A stretch of DNA of 64,000 nucleotides, from assembly GCF_003353055.1 (NCBI RefSeq), contig NZ_QKWJ01000026.1, positions 32,360 to 96,359 of the forward strand. The letters are read 5' to 3'. The DNA is from Cupriavidus lacunae. Its GTDB lineage: Bacteria; Pseudomonadota; Gammaproteobacteria; Burkholderiales; Burkholderiaceae. The position numbers were made by a program, and so were the translations under genes. The notes beneath the pieces are model-generated. The model saw only the letters and a program-made list of their open reading frames with translations. It made no database searches and was not told the origin of the DNA. Below, piece after piece: positions 33,698 to 41,932 of the stretch (its first letter is position 1; the number at the start of each line of letters is the position of its first letter).

Positions 33698-33728
33698 CCG
33701 GCCCCCACAGCCGTGGGGGCCGGTTTTA
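33698..33728 (+). terminator. intrinsic terminator
   Basis: An 11-bp perfect GC stem (33698-33708 with 33713-33723) with loop AGCC, followed by TTTTATTT. It ends the small membrane protein transcript and faces the ArsC-like gene. Confidence 0.9.
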
Positions 33729-33750
33729 TTTCGTGCCGGGCCTGGCTGGC

Positions 33751-34110
33751 TCAGGCCAGCAGCGGCGCAACGTTCTCGGGCGGGCGGCCGATCGCGGCAC
33801 GGCGGTTGCGCACCACCACCGGACGCTGCAGCAGGATCGGGTTGTCGGCCACGGCGCCCAGCAGCTCGGCTTCGGTCAGGCCGGGATCATCCAGGCCCAG
33901 CTCGGCATACGGCGCTTCGTTGTCGCGCAGCATCTCGCGCACCGGTACGCCCAGCAGGGTGTGCAACTGGCGCAGCGTCGACAGCGACGGCGGCTGCTTC
34001 AGGTACTCCACGATCTCCACCGGTTCGCCCAGCCGCTCGGCAGCGGCCTGGACCAGGGCGAGCGTCTCGCGCGACTTGGAGCAGCGGGGGTTGTGGTAGA
34101 TGGTGATCAT
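33751..34110 (-). CDS. ArsC-family (glutaredoxin-dependent) reductase-like protein
   Basis: A 119-residue thioredoxin-fold protein. ITIYHNPRCSKSRETLALV carries the single active cysteine of the ArsC/YfgD group, and LQRPVVVRNRRAAIGRPPENV the conserved Arg loop. The family includes true arsenate reductases and paralogues such as YfgD with no proven arsenate role. No arsenite efflux or ArsR gene lies near, so arsenate detoxification is not supported by context. Confidence 0.85.
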   Translation of the reverse strand: MITIYHNPRCSKSRETLALVQAAAERLGEPVEIVEYLKQPPSLSTLRQLHTLLGVPVREMLRDNEAPYAELGLDDPGLTEAELLGAVADNPILLQRPVVVRNRRAAIGRPPENVAPLLA

Positions 34111-34283
34111 GGCAGGTCCTTTCTTGTCGTTGCCGCGCCCTATCACGGGGCGCGGGCACTGATGCGGTGCAAATCAATCCGCACTATATACAAGACACCG
34201 GGCCTCGCGCAGCATCACGCTGGTGCATGTGCCCGGCACGCATCCTGCGTTGCCCCAAGTCCTTGCATAGGGCGCCATTCCCG

Positions 34284-34868
34284 ATGACTTCCACTACTCT
34301 TTCCGCCACGACGACCTCCGCCACCGGCACGTGCAAACCCTTCACCCTGCGCGAGGCCACCCCCGCCGACGTTCCCGCCATCCACGCCATCTACGCGCAC
34401 CACGTGGTGCACGGCCGCGCCTCGTTCGAGGAAGTGCCGCCGAGCGTCGACGAGATGCAGCTGCGCTTTGCCGAGGTACACCGCAAGGGCCTGCCCTACC
34501 TGGTCGCCGTGCGCGACGGCGAGGTACTGGGTTACGCCTATGCATCGGCCTACCGCGCGCGCAGCGCCTACCGCTTTGCCATCGAGGACTCGATCTACAT
34601 CGACCACCGCCGCGTCGGCGAGGGCCTGGGCCAGGCCCTGCTGGCCGAGCTGGTCGCTCGCTGCGAGACCGGCCCCTGGCGCCAGATGGTCGCCGTGATC
34701 GCCTGCACCGCCGGCGGCGAAGGCGCGGGCTCGCTGGCCGTGCATGAGCGACTGGGCTTCCGCACCGTCGGCCGGCTGGAGGCGGTGGGGTTCAAGCACG
34801 GGCAATGGATCGATACGGTGCTGATGCAGCGTGTGCTGGGGGCGGGAGCGACGACGCTGCCGGAGTAG
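34284..34868 (+). CDS. GNAT N-acetyltransferase (phosphinothricin acetyltransferase-like)
   Basis: A 194-residue acetyl-CoA-dependent enzyme. FTLREATPADVPAIHAIYAHHV, SASFEEV-like (ASFEEVPPS) and HRRVGEGLGQALLAELV (acetyl-CoA loop) match the Pat/YncA group, which acetylates amino groups of phosphinothricin, methionine sulfoximine or related compounds. GSLAVHERLGFRTVGRLEAVGFKHGQW (quoted in part) is the typical end. The ATG chosen gives a 20-residue Thr/Ser-rich start before the conserved domain. Confidence 0.85.
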   Translation: MTSTTLSATTTSATGTCKPFTLREATPADVPAIHAIYAHHVVHGRASFEEVPPSVDEMQLRFAEVHRKGLPYLVAVRDGEVLGYAYASAYRARSAYRFAIEDSIYIDHRRVGEGLGQALLAELVARCETGPWRQMVAVIACTAGGEGAGSLAVHERLGFRTVGRLEAVGFKHGQWIDTVLMQRVLGAGATTLPE

Positions 34869-34965
34869 GAGACTTTTCCGTTGTTGCGGCAGACGAGTCC
34901 GCTTGAGCCGTGGAATGGCAGTCTGAAGAATGGCTATGGTCAGAGCACCTCATCGGAACCTGCCC

Positions 34966-35254
34966 ATGCCCAAGAAGACTGACTTCACCATTTCGCTGGA
35001 TGCAAAGCTCAAATTCGCATTCCTGCAGGCGATCGAGGTTGAACAGCGTCCCGCTTCGGATGTAATCGCTGACCTGATTCTCGTGTACCTGTGACCATGT
35101 CTACGATGACGACGACTACCTGCGCGCCAAAGTGGAAGCAGGCAGAGCAAGCATCCGAGCCGGGAAAGGCATACCCAACGAGCAAGTCGAAGCCGAGTTC
35201 GCGGCTTGGCGGGCGGGACTACTGCAGCGCCCCGGAAAGTCAGACTCGAAGTGA
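34966..35254 (+). pseudogene. frameshifted orphan antitoxin (RelB/DinJ or ribbon-helix-helix type)
   Basis: The first frame encodes KTDFTISLDAKLKFAFLQAI then EVEQRPASDVIADLI, a ribbon-helix-helix start, and stops at 35092-35094. In the +1 frame the coding sense resumes at once as DHVYDDDDYLRAKVEAG, RASIRAGKGIPNEQVEAEF and AAWRAGLL, ending at 35252-35254. Together they make an antitoxin of about 95 residues, with a one-base insertion (or two-base loss) near 35080-35092. No toxin gene follows; the M20 gene's terminator comes next. The gene is therefore probably a decayed toxin-antitoxin remnant. Confidence 0.75.
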
Positions 35255-35287
35255 GCGGCAGGATCGATCCCATCCAGCCCGCATCAA

Positions 35288-35317
35288 ACAAAAACGCCAC
35301 GGATTCCTCCGTGGCGT
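35288..35317 (-). terminator. intrinsic terminator for the M20 peptidase gene
   Basis: A 10-bp stem (35294-35303 with 35308-35317, loop TTCC). On the minus strand it is followed by TTTTTG, so it ends the gene at 35357-36625. Confidence 0.85.
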
Positions 35318-35356
35318 CTTGCCTTGCAAAGCCCGGCGCCTGCCGGCGCCCAGGCC

Positions 35357-36625
35357 TTACTTCATCAGATCCGACAGCGCCAGTGCCACCACCTTGGTCG
35401 CACGATTCAGGTCGTTCAGGCGCAGGTTCTCGTCCGAGTTGTGGCCGCGGGCTTCCATCAGCGTGCGCGGGCCGGCACCGTACAGCACGGTCGGGATGCC
35501 GCGCTTGGTGTAGTGGCGGGCGTCAGTGTACAGCGGCACGCCTTGCACCGGGATCTCCACGCCGAACACGGATTCGGCACGGCTCTTCAGGGCGCCGATC
35601 AGCTTTTCCACGCCCGGCAGTTCCGACAGCGGTTCGGCCAGGATGATGCGCTCGACCTTCACTTCGATGCCCGGGCGGTCCTTGGCGGCCTTTTCCACCA
35701 CGGCGCGGAGCTCGCCTTCGGCGTCGAAGCCGATTTCCTCGGGGATCATGCGGCGGTCGACGCGGAACGTCACCAGGTCAGGCACCACGTTGGTGTTGAT
35801 GCCGCCCTTGATCAGGCCGACGTTCAGCGTGGCGGTGTGGATGCCCAGCACCTTGGACTTGCGCGTGGCCAGCTCGGCACGCAGGCCGTAGATGGCCTGC
35901 AGGATGTGGGTGGCGGCTTCGATCGCGTCCACGCCGGTGTGCGGCATGGCGGCGTGGCCCTGCTTGCCCTTGACCGTCACTTCGACGTGCAGGCAGCCGT
36001 TGTGCGACGAGGTGATGCCGTACGAGAAGCCCGCCGAAATCGCGTAGTCGGCCTTGCTCAGGTTGTTGTCGAGCAGGAACTTGGGGCCGATGTCGCCGCC
36101 GGTCTCCTCGTCATAGGTGAACTGCAGCTCGACCGCACCATTGATCTTCGCGCCCTGCTTCTCGGCTTCCATCAGCGCCAGCACGGCGTACGTGTAGGTG
36201 GCGAAGTCCGACTTGGACACGGCCACGCCGCGGCCGTACATGACCGGGCCGTGCTCGCTGTCGGCCACTTCACCGCCGTACGGGTCCTTGGTCCAGCCCA
36301 GGCCCGGGGGCACCACGTCGCCGTGGGCGTTCATGGCGATGGTCGGGCCGCCCGTGCCGAACTGCTTGCGCACGACCAGGTTGGTGGCGCTGATCATGCC
36401 GGCTGCCTTTACCAGCTCGTCCGGTACCTTGTGCGCTTCCACCGTGAAGCCCAGGCCCTCCAGCAGTTCCCTGGCGCGCTTGCCGTGGGCTTCGCAGTCG
36501 CCTGCGGGGTTGTCCGAGGGCACCTTGACCAGTTCGGCGAGGAAGGCTTCCTGTTCCGGACGGTGCTGGTCGATGAATTGCGTCAGCGTGGTTTCAGTGG
36601 GGTTCATACTGTCTCGTGCGGTCAT
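35357..36625 (-). CDS. M20-family metallopeptidase/deacylase
   Basis: A 422-residue cytoplasmic zinc hydrolase of the ArgE/DapE/CPG2 group. Metal motifs: MNAHGDVVPPG (His-x-Asp), TYDEETGGDIG (Glu-Glu), and a late ARHYTKRGIPTV-type His. The central dimerisation domain contains VTVKGKQGHAAMPHTGVDAIEA. Substrate class is N-acyl amino acids or small peptides. An in-frame ATG at 36607 is an equally good start. It lies 59 bases downstream of the second M20 gene, in the same direction, suggesting a two-gene degradation operon. Confidence 0.87.
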   Translation of the reverse strand: MTARDSMNPTETTLTQFIDQHRPEQEAFLAELVKVPSDNPAGDCEAHGKRARELLEGLGFTVEAHKVPDELVKAAGMISATNLVVRKQFGTGGPTIAMNAHGDVVPPGLGWTKDPYGGEVADSEHGPVMYGRGVAVSKSDFATYTYAVLALMEAEKQGAKINGAVELQFTYDEETGGDIGPKFLLDNNLSKADYAISAGFSYGITSSHNGCLHVEVTVKGKQGHAAMPHTGVDAIEAATHILQAIYGLRAELATRKSKVLGIHTATLNVGLIKGGINTNVVPDLVTFRVDRRMIPEEIGFDAEGELRAVVEKAAKDRPGIEVKVERIILAEPLSELPGVEKLIGALKSRAESVFGVEIPVQGVPLYTDARHYTKRGIPTVLYGAGPRTLMEARGHNSDENLRLNDLNRATKVVALALSDLMK

Positions 36626-36684
36626 GACTTGTTCTCGTAACTACTGAGGAGGGTTCGGGTGGGTTCCGGGGAATCTGCGCTGGC

Positions 36685-37941
36685 TTATTGCGGCAGGCGG
36701 AAGTGCTCGACGAAATCGCTGAACACGCGCGCGGACAGGGCTGCATCCTCGGCGGTCATGGTTTCGGTGGGATGGTGGCTGATGCCGCCGTTGCCGCAGC
36801 GCACAAACAGCATGGCGACGTCGGCGATGGCGGCAATGGCCATGGCGTCGTGGCCGGCGCCCGACGGCAGGTGGCGCACTGGCACGCCCTGGCGGGCAAT
36901 GGCGGCGGCCCATTGCTCTTGCAGCCACGGGGCACACGGCACGCTGTTCGCCTCGTGGGTCTTGCGGATCTGCGCGCGCACGTTGCGGCGCGCGCAGACG
37001 CGCTCGATCTCGGCCAGCACGTCGTTGACGGCGGCTTCGCGCTCGGCGTCGATGCCGGCACGGATGTCGATGGAAAACACGGCGCGGCCGGGCACCACGT
37101 TGGTGGCGCCATTGGGCACGTTGAACTGGCCGACCGTGCCGACCAGGCCCGGCTTGCCGCCGCAGCGCTTCTCGATATACAGGCCGATCTCGGCGCCGGC
37201 CATGGCCGCGTCGCGGCGCATATCCATCGGCACGGTGCCGGCATGGCCGGCCAGGCCTTCGAGCTCGACGATAAAGCGGGTGGCGCCGGAGATGGCGGTC
37301 ACCACGCCTACCGGCAGGTTTTCGTTGAGCAGCACCGGGCCTTGTTCGATATGGACTTCGATGAAGGCCGCGACCTTGCTGCGGTCATGTCTGGCGGCGG
37401 GCAAGGCGGCGGCGTCGAAGCCAGCCTCGCGCATCACCTGGCGCATGGTCTTGCCGCTGTCGTCGACATTGTCCAGCACGTTGTTGTCGAAGGTGCCGGC
37501 GATGGCGCGGCTGCCCAGCAGCGTGGCCTTGAAGCGCACGCCCTCTTCCTCGGCAAAGCCGACCACCTCGATCGCAAACGGGAAGCGCTTGCCCTGGCGG
37601 TTCCATTCGGCCACGCAGGCAGTCGGGAGGATCACGCCCAGGTTGCCGTCATAGCGGCCGCCGTCGCGCACGGTGTCGAAGTGCGAACCCGTCAGCAGCG
37701 CCGGCGCGTCCGGCGCGGTGCCCTCGTAGCGGCCGATCACGTTGCCGGCGGCGTCGCGCCGCACCGTCATGCCGGCCTGCTGCATCCATTCGGTCAGCTG
37801 CGCGGCGGCGCCGTGGTGGGCCTCGGTCAGGTAGGTACGGGTGAGCATGCCTGGCTGCTCGGTGTGGACGGCCAGGGCGTCGGCCCAGGCCATGATGCGC
37901 GTGCCAGTCTCTGCGGCGGACGGCGACGGATTTGCTGCCAT
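36685..37941 (-). CDS. allantoate/N-carbamoyl-L-amino acid hydrolase family (M20)
   Basis: A 418-residue binuclear metal amidohydrolase. LTGSHFDTVRDGGRYDGNLG, VVGFAEEEGVRF, FIEVHIEQGPVLL and GLAGHAGTVPMDMRRDA are signatures of the allantoate amidohydrolase/beta-ureidopropionase/hydantoin-utilisation C family. SGAGHDAMAIA and GISHHPTE complete the site. It removes a carbamoyl or acyl group from amines; no allantoin or hydantoin genes are in view. The start follows an AGGAGA site. Divergent from the DctA-like gene across a 426-bp control region. Confidence 0.88.
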   Translation of the reverse strand: MAANPSPSAAETGTRIMAWADALAVHTEQPGMLTRTYLTEAHHGAAAQLTEWMQQAGMTVRRDAAGNVIGRYEGTAPDAPALLTGSHFDTVRDGGRYDGNLGVILPTACVAEWNRQGKRFPFAIEVVGFAEEEGVRFKATLLGSRAIAGTFDNNVLDNVDDSGKTMRQVMREAGFDAAALPAARHDRSKVAAFIEVHIEQGPVLLNENLPVGVVTAISGATRFIVELEGLAGHAGTVPMDMRRDAAMAGAEIGLYIEKRCGGKPGLVGTVGQFNVPNGATNVVPGRAVFSIDIRAGIDAEREAAVNDVLAEIERVCARRNVRAQIRKTHEANSVPCAPWLQEQWAAAIARQGVPVRHLPSGAGHDAMAIAAIADVAMLFVRCGNGGISHHPTETMTAEDAALSARVFSDFVEHFRLPQ

Positions 37942-38367
37942 GCGTTGTCTCCTGCTGGAAGTGCGTGAACGCCGCGGCGGGTGGTCCGGCAAGGCCCGCC
38001 GGCATCTGCCGGAGGCCTGCCGGCGCGGGCGGGGCGCCCGGGCCGAAGCTCTATTCTGTGCGATTTATGTTAGCACAGTGAATTCAAAAATTGCATACAA
38101 AAATGATATGCACTATATTCGCTTCCACGTTCAGACAATCTGCGGCGGACAATCCGGTCCGGATAGCCGATTGCGTGGATTCCGCCTCAACAGGGGGGGC
38201 TATCCGCGAGGTGGCGCGCTCCCGACCCGGAAGCCCCGCACGGAACGTAAGGCCGGCAGCCACCCGCCAGTAGAGCAGTACGGGGCCGCCGGTGATTCCT
38301 GGATCAGATGGGCCAGCCAGCGCCAGCCAACGCACAGGCGCCGGACCGGCCCGGTACGGAGACAACC
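37942..38367. promoter_or_regulatory. divergent control region with two inverted repeats
   Basis: This 426-bp gap separates the M20 pair from the DctA-like gene. CTGTGC (38056-38061) and GCACAG (38073-38078) form an inverted repeat with 11 bases between. TGCATA (38092-38097) and TATGCA (38107-38112) form another with 9 between, in an AT-rich stretch whose TTGCATACAA resembles operators of GntR/FCD regulators. The GntR gene downstream of the symporter is the natural candidate to bind here. Confidence 0.5.
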
Positions 38368-39771
38368 ATGCAGCATGCAGTTCCCTCGCAGCCCCGCCCT
38401 GGCGCACCGCTACAGCCCCGCCTGCACACCCGCTTCACCCGCTCGCTGTTTGGGCAGGTGCTGATCGCCCTGGTGATCGGTACGGCACTCGGCCTGGCGT
38501 TCCCTGAATTCGCCGCCAAGCTCAAGCCGCTGGGCGACGCCTTTATCAAGCTGGTCAAGATGCTGATCGGCCCGATCGTGTTCTGCGTGGTGGTGGCCGG
38601 CATCTGCGGCGCCGGCGAGCTGAAGAAGGTCGGGCGCGTCGGCATCAAGGCGGTGGTGTACTTCGAGATCGTCACCACCATCGCGCTGGCCCTGGGCATC
38701 CTGCTGGCCTATGTGTTCCAGCCCGGCACCGGCATGAATGTCGACCCGCGCTCGCTCGACGCCTCGGCCATCGCCAGCTATATCGACAATGCCACCAAGG
38801 TGAAGGACCAGGGCACGGCCGATTTCCTGCTCAAGCTGATTCCCAACACGGTGATGGGCGCGTTCGCCAACGGCGACGTGCTGCAGGTGCTGCTGGTCTC
38901 GATCCTGTTCGGCTGCGCGCTGTCGCTGGTAGGCGAGCCGGGCCGGCCCCTGGTCAGGCTGATCGACACCTTCTCGCACACGCTGTTCAAGATGATGGGC
39001 TTCATCATCAAGCTGGCGCCGCTGGGCGTGCTGGGCGCGGTGGCCTTCACCGTGGGCAAGTACGGCATCGGTTCGCTCAAGCAGCTTGGCTTCCTGGTGC
39101 TGCTGTTCTACGGCGCGGTGACCATCTTCGTGCTGGTGGTGCTGGGCACCATCATGCGCGTGTGCGGCTTCTCGGTGGTCAAGCTGATCCGCTACCTGCG
39201 CGCCGAACTGCTGGTGGTGCTGGGCACCGCCTCCTCCGACAGCGTGCTGCCGCAGGTGATGAAGAAGCTGGAGTTCATGGGCATCAAGAAGTCGGTGGTG
39301 GGCCTGGTGATCCCGACCGGCTACTCGTTCAACCTGGATGCGTTCTCGATCTACCTGACGCTGGCCGCGGTCTTTATCGCGCAGGCAACCAATACGCCGC
39401 TGGCGCTGGGCGACCTGCTCGGCATCCTGGCGGTGGCGCTGGTCACCTCCAAGGGCGCGCACGGCATTCCCGGCTCGGCCATCGTGATCCTGGCCGCGAC
39501 GCTGTCGGCACACCCGGCGATTCCCGCGATCGGGCTGGTGCTGGTGCTGTCGGTGGACTGGTTCATCGGCATCGCGCGCGCGCTGGGCAACCTGATCGGT
39601 AACTGCGTGGCCACCGTGGTGGTGGCTGCCTGGGAGAAGGATATCGACCGCGAACGGGCCCATGGCGTGCTCAACGGCACCATCGAGGCGACCGACCTCG
39701 ATGCTGGCCTGGCCGCGATGGCGGAGGACGGCGTGGACGCCGGTTCTCCGGTCGCCGTGCCGGGGCGATAG
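38368..39771 (+). CDS. DctA-like dicarboxylate/amino acid:cation symporter
   Basis: A 467-residue inner-membrane carrier that follows E. coli DctA along its whole length (ALVIGTALGLAFPEF, KPLGDAFIKLVKMLIGPIVF, GYSFNLDAFSIYLTLAAVFI). Substrate-loop residues differ from DctA: NLDGTSIY is NLDAFSIY here, SKGAAGVTGS is SKGAHGIPGS and SSSESALP is SSDSVLP. Substrate may therefore not be a C4-dicarboxylate. It is divergent from two amidohydrolase genes and followed by a GntR regulator. The ATG at 38368 has an ACGGAGAC site; an upstream in-frame ATG exists at 38308. Confidence 0.85.
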   Translation: MQHAVPSQPRPGAPLQPRLHTRFTRSLFGQVLIALVIGTALGLAFPEFAAKLKPLGDAFIKLVKMLIGPIVFCVVVAGICGAGELKKVGRVGIKAVVYFEIVTTIALALGILLAYVFQPGTGMNVDPRSLDASAIASYIDNATKVKDQGTADFLLKLIPNTVMGAFANGDVLQVLLVSILFGCALSLVGEPGRPLVRLIDTFSHTLFKMMGFIIKLAPLGVLGAVAFTVGKYGIGSLKQLGFLVLLFYGAVTIFVLVVLGTIMRVCGFSVVKLIRYLRAELLVVLGTASSDSVLPQVMKKLEFMGIKKSVVGLVIPTGYSFNLDAFSIYLTLAAVFIAQATNTPLALGDLLGILAVALVTSKGAHGIPGSAIVILAATLSAHPAIPAIGLVLVLSVDWFIGIARALGNLIGNCVATVVVAAWEKDIDRERAHGVLNGTIEATDLDAGLAAMAEDGVDAGSPVAVPGR

Positions 39772-39818
39772 AATTACGCATTTCCCCAACCGCGCAGCCT
39801 CTGCGCAAGTGCGCTGCC

Positions 39819-40511
39819 ATGCCTGACCATATCGATCCTGACATGACCGCCGAAGCGATCGCCGAAGACATTGTCGCGGCCATCGTTTCGCATCGCCTGC
39901 CGCCCGGCACCAAGCTGCGCGAGGAGGCCCTGGCCAGTGTCTACCGTGTCAGCCGCACCAAGGTGCGCGCGGCGCTGCTGATGCTGTCCAAGGACAAAGT
40001 CATCCAGATCGTGCCGGACAAGGGTGCCTTCGTGGCCAAGCCCAGCGCCGAAGAGGCGCGCGAGGTCTTCGCGGTGCGCCGCATCCTGGAGGCGGCGCTG
40101 GCGCGCGAGTTCGTGGCCAAGGCCACCGCCGCCGACTACAAGCGCATCGACCGCCACCTGGCGGCCGAGCGCAAGTCGCTGGCGGGCAGCGATGCCCAGG
40201 TGCGCACGCGGCTGCTGGGCGACTTCCATATCGTGCTGGCCGAGGTGGTCGGCAACGGCGTGCTGACCGAGATGATGCGCGAGCTGTCGGCGCGCAGCGC
40301 GGTCATCACCATGCTGTACCAGTCGCGCCGCGACGCGGCCTGCTCGTCGGACGAGCATCGCGAATTCATCGAGGCCGCCCGTGCCGGCGATGTCGAGCGC
40401 GCCGTCGCGCTGATGGTGGATCACCTGGGCCATGTGGAAGGCGCGCTGCATTTCGAGGAAACCCCGCCGGTGTCGCGCGGCAAGGACCTGGTTACAGCGC
40501 TGCTGGCATAG
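39819..40511 (+). CDS. GntR-family (FCD) transcriptional regulator
   Basis: A 230-residue regulator. The N-terminal winged helix (AIVSHRLPPGTKLREEALAS, YRVSRTKVRAALLMLSKDKV) is of the FadR subtype, and the all-helical FCD domain has the metal/ligand histidines in DFHIVLAEVVGN, EHREFIEAA and HLGHVEGAL. Such regulators usually respond to small carboxylates. It starts 47 bases after the DctA-like gene, so it is likely co-transcribed and self-regulating through the divergent control region. An internal ATG at 39843 is an alternative start. Confidence 0.88.
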   Translation: MPDHIDPDMTAEAIAEDIVAAIVSHRLPPGTKLREEALASVYRVSRTKVRAALLMLSKDKVIQIVPDKGAFVAKPSAEEAREVFAVRRILEAALAREFVAKATAADYKRIDRHLAAERKSLAGSDAQVRTRLLGDFHIVLAEVVGNGVLTEMMRELSARSAVITMLYQSRRDAACSSDEHREFIEAARAGDVERAVALMVDHLGHVEGALHFEETPPVSRGKDLVTALLA

Positions 40512-40525
40512 TGTCCTGCCCCCGC

Positions 40526-40539
40526 TTGACGTGAGTCAA
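40526..40539. promoter_or_regulatory. FNR/ANR-like palindrome
   Basis: TTGACGTGAGTCAA keeps the TTGA-N6-TCAA core of FNR/ANR-family sites. It lies 15 bases after the GntR stop and upstream of an isolated terminator. Confidence 0.5.
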
Positions 40540-40640
40540 AGCGCTACCTGCGGCCCACGCGCACACTGGACCCCGCCATGAAGATGCGGGGGCGCACTTC
40601 ATGAGCACTCCGCCTTCCGGCACCTCATCGTCGGCAGGCT

Positions 40641-40678
40641 GCCCGCACGCTGCAACGGTGTGCGGGCTTTCTTTTTTC
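40641..40678 (+). terminator. intrinsic terminator
   Basis: GCCCGCAC (40641-40648) pairs with GTGCGGGC (40660-40667), followed by a T-rich tail with TTTTTT. It ends either the GntR transcript or a separate short RNA. Confidence 0.85.
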
Positions 40679-41080
40679 TGAGGACTGGGTTTTGCGCCGC
40701 GGAATGGCGCCCTGCCCAGCCTTGGCCGCGACGCCGTCCGGCATCCGTTTTCCCTTTCCCGCCAGCTATTTGCAGCGCCCGGCGGCGATCACGGCGCACC
40801 CGATTGTTGTGCCCGCTTCGCCCGGCATTGCCGCCAATAACGCGAAATCGAATCCCGGCTTCCGGTTAGGATGCCGGAGGCCCAAGCCAGGGGCCGGCGC
40901 CGCAGCATCCGGGCGGACGCGCACCAGAACAGAAACATGGAGACCGTCATGCGCCATCGCGCGATACCTGCCGTGCGGCCACGCCGCCGGCGCTAGCCCT
41001 CCCCTGCATTTCGCCCCGCCGCAGTCCGGCCTGCCGGATCGCGGCCCGCATCGCCTGACCATCGATCGAGAGGATTTCCC

Positions 41081-41884
41081 ATGTCCAGTGCCTTCCGCCC
41101 CGACGCCTTCGCCGGCAAGACCGTATTCGTCGCCGGCGCCTCGTCCGGCATCAACCTCGGCATCGCGCACGGCTTCGCGCGCGCCGGCGCCGGGCTGGTG
41201 CTGATCAGCCGCACCGCCGAGCGCATCCAGGCCGCCGCCGACACCATCACCGCGGCCGGCGGCACCGCCATCGGCATGGCCGCCGATGTGCGCGACTACG
41301 CCGCCGTGGAAGCGGCCTTTGCGCGCGCCCGGGACGAACTGGGTCCGATCGACGTGGTGATCTCGGGCGCCGCGGGCAACTTCCTGGCGCCGGTGGTGGG
41401 CATGTCGGCCAATGCCTTCAAGACCGTGGTCGATATCGACCTGCTCGGCACCTTCAACGTATTCCGCGCCAGCTTCGACCATCTGAGCAAGCCGGGTGCG
41501 TCGCTGATCGCGATCACCGCGCCGCAGGCGGTCAACGCCATGATGTTCCAGGCCCATGCCTGCGCCGCCAAGGCCGGCATCAACATGCTGATCAAGTGCC
41601 TGGCAATGGAATGGGGCCCGGCCGGCGTGCGCGTGAACGGCATCTCGCCCGGCCCCATCGCCGACACCGAAGGCATGGCGCGGCTGGCGCCCACGCCCGA
41701 GATGGAGGCCCGCTACAAGGGCCGCCTGGCGCTGCGCGATTACGGCACCAAGGACGATATCGCCGATGCCGCGATGTACCTGAGCAGCGACAACGCGCAC
41801 TACGTCACCGGCACCATCCTCGACTGCGACGGCGGCAGCAAGCTGGGCGACGCCTCGGCCGACGCGCTGAAGACGCCGCAGTAA
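41081..41884 (+). CDS. SDR-family 2,4-dienoyl-CoA reductase-like oxidoreductase
   Basis: A 267-residue NAD(P)H-dependent enzyme. FVAGASSGINLGIAHGFARA is the cofactor loop. The usual catalytic Y-x3-K is absent: the site reads FQAHACAAKAGIN, as in 2,4-dienoyl-CoA reductases (FQVHAGAAKAA-like), where Lys and another Tyr/Asp network act. GPIADTEGMARL and SSDNAHYVTGTILDCDGG complete the fold. It probably reduces a 2,4-dienoyl-CoA or similar unsaturated thioester. It leads two crotonase genes, with a 48-bp gap to the next. Confidence 0.85.
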   Translation: MSSAFRPDAFAGKTVFVAGASSGINLGIAHGFARAGAGLVLISRTAERIQAAADTITAAGGTAIGMAADVRDYAAVEAAFARARDELGPIDVVISGAAGNFLAPVVGMSANAFKTVVDIDLLGTFNVFRASFDHLSKPGASLIAITAPQAVNAMMFQAHACAAKAGINMLIKCLAMEWGPAGVRVNGISPGPIADTEGMARLAPTPEMEARYKGRLALRDYGTKDDIADAAMYLSSDNAHYVTGTILDCDGGSKLGDASADALKTPQ

Positions 41885-41932
41885 GTTTCCGCACCCGCAC
41901 CGCACAACGACCAAGCAACAAGGAGACCCACC

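Larger units (their letters stand above)
40512..41080. other. 569-bp gap with FNR-like box, terminator and possible small RNA
   Basis: A TTGAC-GTGA-GTCAA palindrome (40526-40539) resembles an FNR/CRP-family box. About 100 bases later is a clear terminator (40641-40678). Between them lies only a 26-codon frame (starting at 40601) that reads into the terminator. From 40680 to 41080 I see no gene or structured element apart from the GAGAGGA ribosome site of the SDR gene. Confidence 0.5.

Noticed and set aside
41081..41884. Missing Tyr of the Y-x3-K motif in the SDR, suggesting a dead enzyme
   Set aside because: The replaced motif (FQAHACAAK) is the normal form in 2,4-dienoyl-CoA reductases.
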